NCBI GenBank assembly: GCA_021151835.1
Contig: JAGKWO010000084.1
Coordinates: 1-9,075 of the forward strand
DNA: 9,075 nucleotides
DNA from: Gammaproteobacteria bacterium
Lineage (GTDB): Bacteria > Pseudomonadota > Gammaproteobacteria > Pseudomonadales > Cellvibrionaceae
Direction: 5' to 3'
Shown here: one piece after another, positions 6,603 to 9,075 of the stretch
Numbering within the stretch: the first letter of the stretch is position 1
Layout of the letters: every line of letters begins with the position of its first letter
Notes under the pieces: model-generated
Database searches by the model: none
What the model saw: the letters and a program-made list of their open reading frames with translations, nothing else
What the model was told of the DNA's origin: nothing
Made by a program: the position numbers and the translations under genes

Positions 6603-8116
6603 TTGATTACTTGCCCTATAAATCGACGTAATGCTTCTGTGGGCGTTTTCAATCGAGATGCCATTTTTTCAAAGTCTCCTTTACAAGCAACGATAACATC
6701 TCGAATTTCATCAGGATCTATTAATTCAGGACGACGGATATCTGGGTGTTTTTTTAGCAACTGATACATGGACGGCCGAGATATTCCAAGCCATTGGGCA
6801 GCACCTTGTATATACCACTCATTTTCTTCCATCGCGTTCAGCACATCTTGCTCGGTAAAATCAGCCAGTCTCGCTCGATGAGATCTATCTTTCGATTTCG
6901 CATTTTGATAGTGGTTTTCCAAATCCTTGCCCGTATCTGATAAAGCGAAATTATGCGGTTCAACCAAGTGAGCAAAATTTGGATTTTCATCCAATCCAAG
7001 CTGCAGAACCAAGCGTTTAAAAACATGTGTTAGCTGCCGGACGTTGCCCGGCCAGTCATAGTTAGCCATCTGATTGACGAGCGCTGCATCGATTCTACTG
7101 ACGATACTTTTTTCAACTTCATATTTTTTTATTAAATGTAACAGCAGTATGCCAATATCCTCTTTTCGAGAACGCAATGGAGGAATAACCAAAATGTGAC
7201 TTTCAAGGCGCCGCAACAACGCCTGATTAAAGTTTCCGTTGTATAAATCCTGGTCCGTAGCAGCAATAATTCTCGCGTTTGAACGTAGATCCTCGCGCGA
7301 ACCCAGCGGTCGAAAACAACCTGTTTCCAATACGCGCAACAGCATGGGCTGAACGGTTTCGGGGGCATTGCCAATCTCATCAAGGAATAGCGTTGTGTTT
7401 TCTGCCTCAGCAAACCAGCCACGCCGACTCGTATGCGCTCCGGTATAGGCTCCTTTTACTGCCCCAAATAAATCTGCAGTCGCCAATGATTCACTCAGAG
7501 CGGCCATGTTTACACATACCATTGGAACGCCACCTGCTTTACCTAGGGAGTGGATTGCTGTGGCGGCCACCTCCTTACCCGTACCCGTTTCACCCAATAA
7601 CAGAACTGTGTCTTTGAGTGGTGCGACATATCGAATCAAGTCCCTACTTTTTTGCGCAGCTGGCGATATGCCAATAAAGCCGGGCACCGGATTCTCTTTC
7701 GGCATTGCCTCTACCCAGTTAATACTTATAACGACTGCCCGACCAAGAAATAAAATGACTCCCTGCTCTGATTCACGGCGCGAAAAATTAACGGGACTAT
7801 AAATTTGCTTGCCATTCACCTCTATATGCATACGACTTTCAGAGGGGATTATCGTCAAAGACTCGTTATCGCCACGCATTATTTTCACAGGATTTCGAGA
7901 TATACATTGGCTTGCTAATGGAGAGCCATCTTTCCCATGAGTATGAAAAAGCGGTGCATAACGGTTGACTTCGGTAATGTCTAGCGCCGAAAAAAATTGA
8001 TGCCCTACCAATTCCAGGTCAGGATGCCAGACGATCGAGAGGCATAACAATGGCCCACTACTGCGAGCGCAATGTGGCAAGGGGGAAGTTAACGTGTGAT
8101 CATCATTAGAACTCAT
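6599..8116 (-). CDS. FHA-like, sigma-54-dependent AAA+ transcription activator
   Basis: This 505-aa bacterial enhancer-binding protein drives open-complex formation by sigma-54 RNA polymerase. Instead of a receiver domain, the N-terminus (about 24-135) has a divergent FHA-like region with a Ser94-x-x-His97 pair, a domain type that binds phosphothreonine. The AAA+ domain (about 145-375) has Walker A GETGTGKE (175-182), the sigma-54-contacting loop as GAYTGA (222-227, Tyr for the usual Phe), Walker B LFLDEIG (243-249) and WPGNVRQL (355-362). The C-terminus has a Fis-type helix-turn-helix (432-460), then about 40 residues (468-505) that look like a second, diverged one. The ATG at 8116 has only a weak Shine-Dalgarno. 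It is the first gene of the kinase operon and faces a sigma-54 promoter, its most likely target. Confidence 0.93.
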   Translation of the reverse strand: MSSNDDHTLTSPLPHCARSSGPLLCLSIVWHPDLELVGHQFFSALDITEVNRYAPLFHTHGKDGSPLASQCISRNPVKIMRGDNESLTIIPSESRMHIEVNGKQIYSPVNFSRRESEQGVILFLGRAVVISINWVEAMPKENPVPGFIGISPAAQKSRDLIRYVAPLKDTVLLLGETGTGKEVAATAIHSLGKAGGVPMVCVNMAALSESLATADLFGAVKGAYTGAHTSRRGWFAEAENTTLFLDEIGNAPETVQPMLLRVLETGCFRPLGSREDLRSNARIIAATDQDLYNGNFNQALLRRLESHILVIPPLRSRKEDIGILLLHLIKKYEVEKSIVSRIDAALVNQMANYDWPGNVRQLTHVFKRLVLQLGLDENPNFAHLVEPHNFALSDTGKDLENHYQNAKSKDRSHRARLADFTEQDVLNAMEENEWYIQGAAQWLGISRPSMYQLLKKHPDIRRPELIDPDEIRDVIVACKGDFEKMASRLKTPTEALRRFIGQVIK

Positions 8117-8145
8117 AGCATCACTGATCCGGACGAAGTAAACGA

Positions 8146-8173
8146 ATCATAGTTTTTTTCATTTACATGTAAA
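8146..8173 (-). promoter_or_regulatory. Sigma-70-type promoter of the activator-kinase operon
   Basis: On the minus strand, TTTACA (8173-8168, 5 of 6 to the -35 consensus) and TATGAT (8151-8146, 5 of 6 to the -10) are separated by 16 bases. The predicted start lies near 8139, giving a short leader of roughly 20-25 bases before the ATG at 8116. The -35 lies inside a perfect palindrome, which suggests control by a DNA-binding protein. Confidence 0.6.
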
Positions 8174-8174
8174 T
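8161..8174. promoter_or_regulatory. Perfect 14-bp palindrome, candidate operator/enhancer site
   Basis: ATTTACATGTAAAT is a perfect inverted repeat. It is centred about 100 bp upstream of the predicted sigma-54 start, the usual distance for an enhancer-binding protein. It also overlaps the -35 of the divergent activator promoter. A related half-site, AAATTTAC, lies at 8201-8208, and an AGCG-N6-CGCT repeat at 8179-8192. I infer that the activator binds here, switching on the plus-strand gene and limiting its own transcription. Confidence 0.5.
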
Positions 8175-8240
8175 TTCCAGCGAAAATGCGCTAAAAATAT
8201 AAATTTACGCGCCAAACACAGGTAATTTCTTCTGTTTTTT

Positions 8241-8256
8241 TTGGTACAGCTATTGC
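8241..8256 (+). promoter_or_regulatory. Sigma-54 (RpoN) -24/-12 promoter of the repeat-protein gene
   Basis: TTGGTAC (8241-8247), five bases, then TTGC (8253-8256) closely matches the sigma-54 consensus TGGCAC-N5-TTGC, with the invariant GG (8243-8244) and GC (8255-8256) at the correct spacing. The predicted transcript start is near 8268, about 87 bases before the ATG at 8355. It lies divergent to and 125 bases from a gene for a sigma-54 activator. Confidence 0.8.
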
Positions 8257-8268
8257 GACAGGTGGATT

Positions 8269-8307
8269 GCTCTTCATGAAAGAGAGCTATGCGAAATTGA
8301 GCGCATA
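8269..8307 (+). other. Two adjacent hairpins at the 5' end of the sigma-54 transcript
   Basis: The predicted leader opens with GCTCTT pairing with AAGAG and GC across a one-base bulge (8269-8287). Next comes TATGCG (8288-8293) pairing with CGCATA (8302-8307) around an 8-base loop. They lie back to back at the very start of the RNA, well before the Shine-Dalgarno at 8342. A role in protecting the mRNA 5' end is plausible. Confidence 0.4.
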
Positions 8308-8354
8308 CGAGGTAAAACGATACTGAACCCTAATCTGAAACAGGAGTTTTTAAA

Positions 8355-8777
8355 ATGACCGCATCTACCCAAAGTATCGCAACACTGGAAACATCGAAGG
8401 CAAAAGAACTGTTTATTGATTGGCGACAATATGATGGTAAAAGACTGACATCCAGTGTAGTGCCCAGTCCCGTGTATGTAGTCATGAATGGGCAACTTCA
8501 TGGTCTCCCCTCACCGGATACTTACAACTCGATATTCAGCACTTGGGAAAATATAGAGGTGAATGACTACTTGGTGAATAACATCCCTTACGGTGAAAAT
8601 ATCAGCGTAGGAGCCGTGATAGTAAGAGGGGGGTTAACACCGGAGTCGTATTTGGTAACCCAAGGCAAGAAATGCCAAATCCTGCCTGGGGTTGAAAAAA
8701 AATATTCGTTCAATTCGCCTACAGTCGTGCCGCAGATTCTGGTTAATTCGATCCCTAGCGGAGATAGCATTAGTTAG
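8355..8777 (+). CDS. 140-aa two-repeat protein, probable output of the sigma-54 circuit
   Basis: The protein has a polar leader (1-37) and two diverged copies of one unit of about 45 residues. Copy 1 (40-84) runs from VYVVMNGQLHGLPSPDTY through ENIEV to NNIPYGENIS. Copy 2 (98-140) runs from SYLVTQGKKCQILPG through TVVPQ to NSIPSGDSIS. The shared pattern is Tyr-x-Val, x-Gly-x-x-x-x-(Ile/Leu)-Pro, a Val-rich middle, then (Asn/Ser)-x-Ile-Pro-x-Gly-(Glu/Asp)-x-Ile-Ser. From memory, similar units (VYLIxNGxKRxIPxPxTF ... IPxGxPI) recur in wall- or surface-associated proteins of other bacteria. No signal peptide or membrane segment is visible, so location is unknown. AGGAG lies eight bases before the ATG. 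The gene is monocistronic, with a sigma-54 promoter ahead and a hairpin behind. Its biochemical role is not known to me. Confidence 0.85.
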   Translation: MTASTQSIATLETSKAKELFIDWRQYDGKRLTSSVVPSPVYVVMNGQLHGLPSPDTYNSIFSTWENIEVNDYLVNNIPYGENISVGAVIVRGGLTPESYLVTQGKKCQILPGVEKKYSFNSPTVVPQILVNSIPSGDSIS

Positions 8778-8788
8778 TTTTATGCTTG

Positions 8789-8814
8789 CAAAGGGCGGGG
8801 AAACCTGCCCTTTG
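8789..8814 (+). terminator. Hairpin with GAAA tetraloop after the repeat-protein gene
   Basis: CAAAGGGC (8789-8796) pairs with GCCCTTTG (8807-8814). The stem continues through one G-U and two G-C pairs to a GAAA loop (8800-8803), 11 bp in all. It begins 11 bases after the stop codon. The tail (GCTCTCCTAACTTTAT) is T-poor, so it may act as a weak terminator or as a 3' end stabiliser. Confidence 0.6.
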
Positions 8815-8867
8815 GCTCTCCTAACTTTATATCCATTTCAACACATCATTTTTTTAACGATACAGTG

Positions 8868-8886
8868 AATAATGATAATCATAATG
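8868..8886. promoter_or_regulatory. Fur box (iron-responsive repressor site)
   Basis: The sequence matches 16 of 19 bases of the classical Fur consensus (GATAATGATAATCATTATC), including the central GATAATCAT core. It lies about 170 bases before the partial gene at 9057 and about 90 bases after the repeat-protein stop. A weak promoter could overlap it (TTTTTT at 8850-8855, 18 bases, GATAAT at 8874-8879). Between it and 9056 I see no coding frame on the plus strand, only a small GCCTC/GAGGC hairpin (8906-8926). Confidence 0.65.
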
Positions 8887-8961
8887 TAGTCAAGCAAGTC
8901 AGCTCGCCTCAGGACCAGCACGAGGCACACTACTACGAATCTATTTACCTGACATAGGCTC

Positions 8962-8990
8962 CTGAAAGCAGTCGATAAAAATGCTATAGT
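8962..8990 (+). promoter_or_regulatory. Extended -10 sigma-70-type promoter of the gene at 9057
   Basis: TGCTATAGT (8982-8990) is an extended -10 element with 5 of 6 matches to TATAAT. CTGAAA (8962-8967) is a fair -35, 17 bases upstream. The sequence after the -10 is GCGCGCCC, a G+C-rich discriminator often found at stringently controlled promoters. The start is predicted near 8997, giving a leader of about 60 bases. Confidence 0.55.
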
Positions 8991-9056
8991 GCGCGCCCTT
9001 TTTTCATACGCTGAAATACTCAGCCTTTTCCCGTGACTGTTATAGGTGTGGATTCC

Positions 9057-9075
9057 ATGACGCAATCGCCCCGCA
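9057..9075 (+). CDS. Start of a gene running off the right edge
   Basis: An ATG at 9057 is preceded by AGGTG at 9044-9048, eight bases away, and by a good promoter. Only six codons are inside the window (Met-Thr-Gln-Ser-Pro-Arg), too few to name the product. The Fur box further upstream may or may not act on it. Confidence 0.5.

Noticed and set aside
8274..8501. Minus-strand open frame overlapping the repeat-protein gene
   Set aside because: It is antisense to a gene with strong start signals and has an unlikely Cys-rich composition.
8906..8926. Possible tRNA or CRISPR-like repeat in the right intergenic region
   Set aside because: There is only one short stem, no cloverleaf and no repeated spacer units.
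8838..9065. Minus-strand open frame over the Fur box and promoter region
   Set aside because: It overlaps clear regulatory sites and the start of the 9057 gene, with no ribosome binding site; judged to be chance.

Overview
The window looks like chromosomal or island DNA from a gammaproteobacterium, possibly of a Cellvibrio/Hahella-like group. That guess rests on a near-consensus Fur box, a perfect FNR/Anr-type box, strong Shine-Dalgarno sites, CopB-type copper genes and a FHA/sigma-54 regulator. The species cannot be fixed from the sequence.

Region 1 (1-1333, minus strand) is the tail of a copper/metal cluster. It runs from the C-terminal piece of a CopB outer-membrane protein, through a small secreted His/Met-rich protein, to a membrane-anchored mono-haem cytochrome c. 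A perfect FNR-type site lies just past the cytochrome gene and probably serves a gene beyond the left edge.

Region 2 (1334-3819) is a complete IS21-family element with istA, istB and paired terminal repeats. It cut off copB. The other side of the element is not copB and no target duplication is visible, so the junction probably arose by an IS-linked deletion or rearrangement. The right flank (3820-3945) holds the last codons of an unidentified plus-strand gene and a strong hairpin that suits a bidirectional terminator.

Region 3 (3946-8777) is the most interesting part. A minus-strand operon encodes a FHA/AAA+ sigma-54 activator, a transmembrane Ser/Thr kinase with TPRs (ATGA overlap with the activator gene), and a 160-aa protein of unknown family. 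Divergent from it, behind a near-perfect -24/-12 sigma-54 promoter and a structured leader, is a 140-aa protein made of two diverged copies of one repeat unit. A perfect 14-bp palindrome about 100 bp upstream of the predicted sigma-54 start also overlaps the -35 of the activator's own sigma-70-like promoter. This suggests a closed circuit: signal, kinase and FHA activator, sigma-54 transcription of the repeat protein, and autoregulation.

Region 4 (8778-9075) has a GNRA-capped hairpin after the repeat-protein gene, a 16/19 Fur box, an extended -10 promoter and the first codons of a plus-strand gene that leaves the window.
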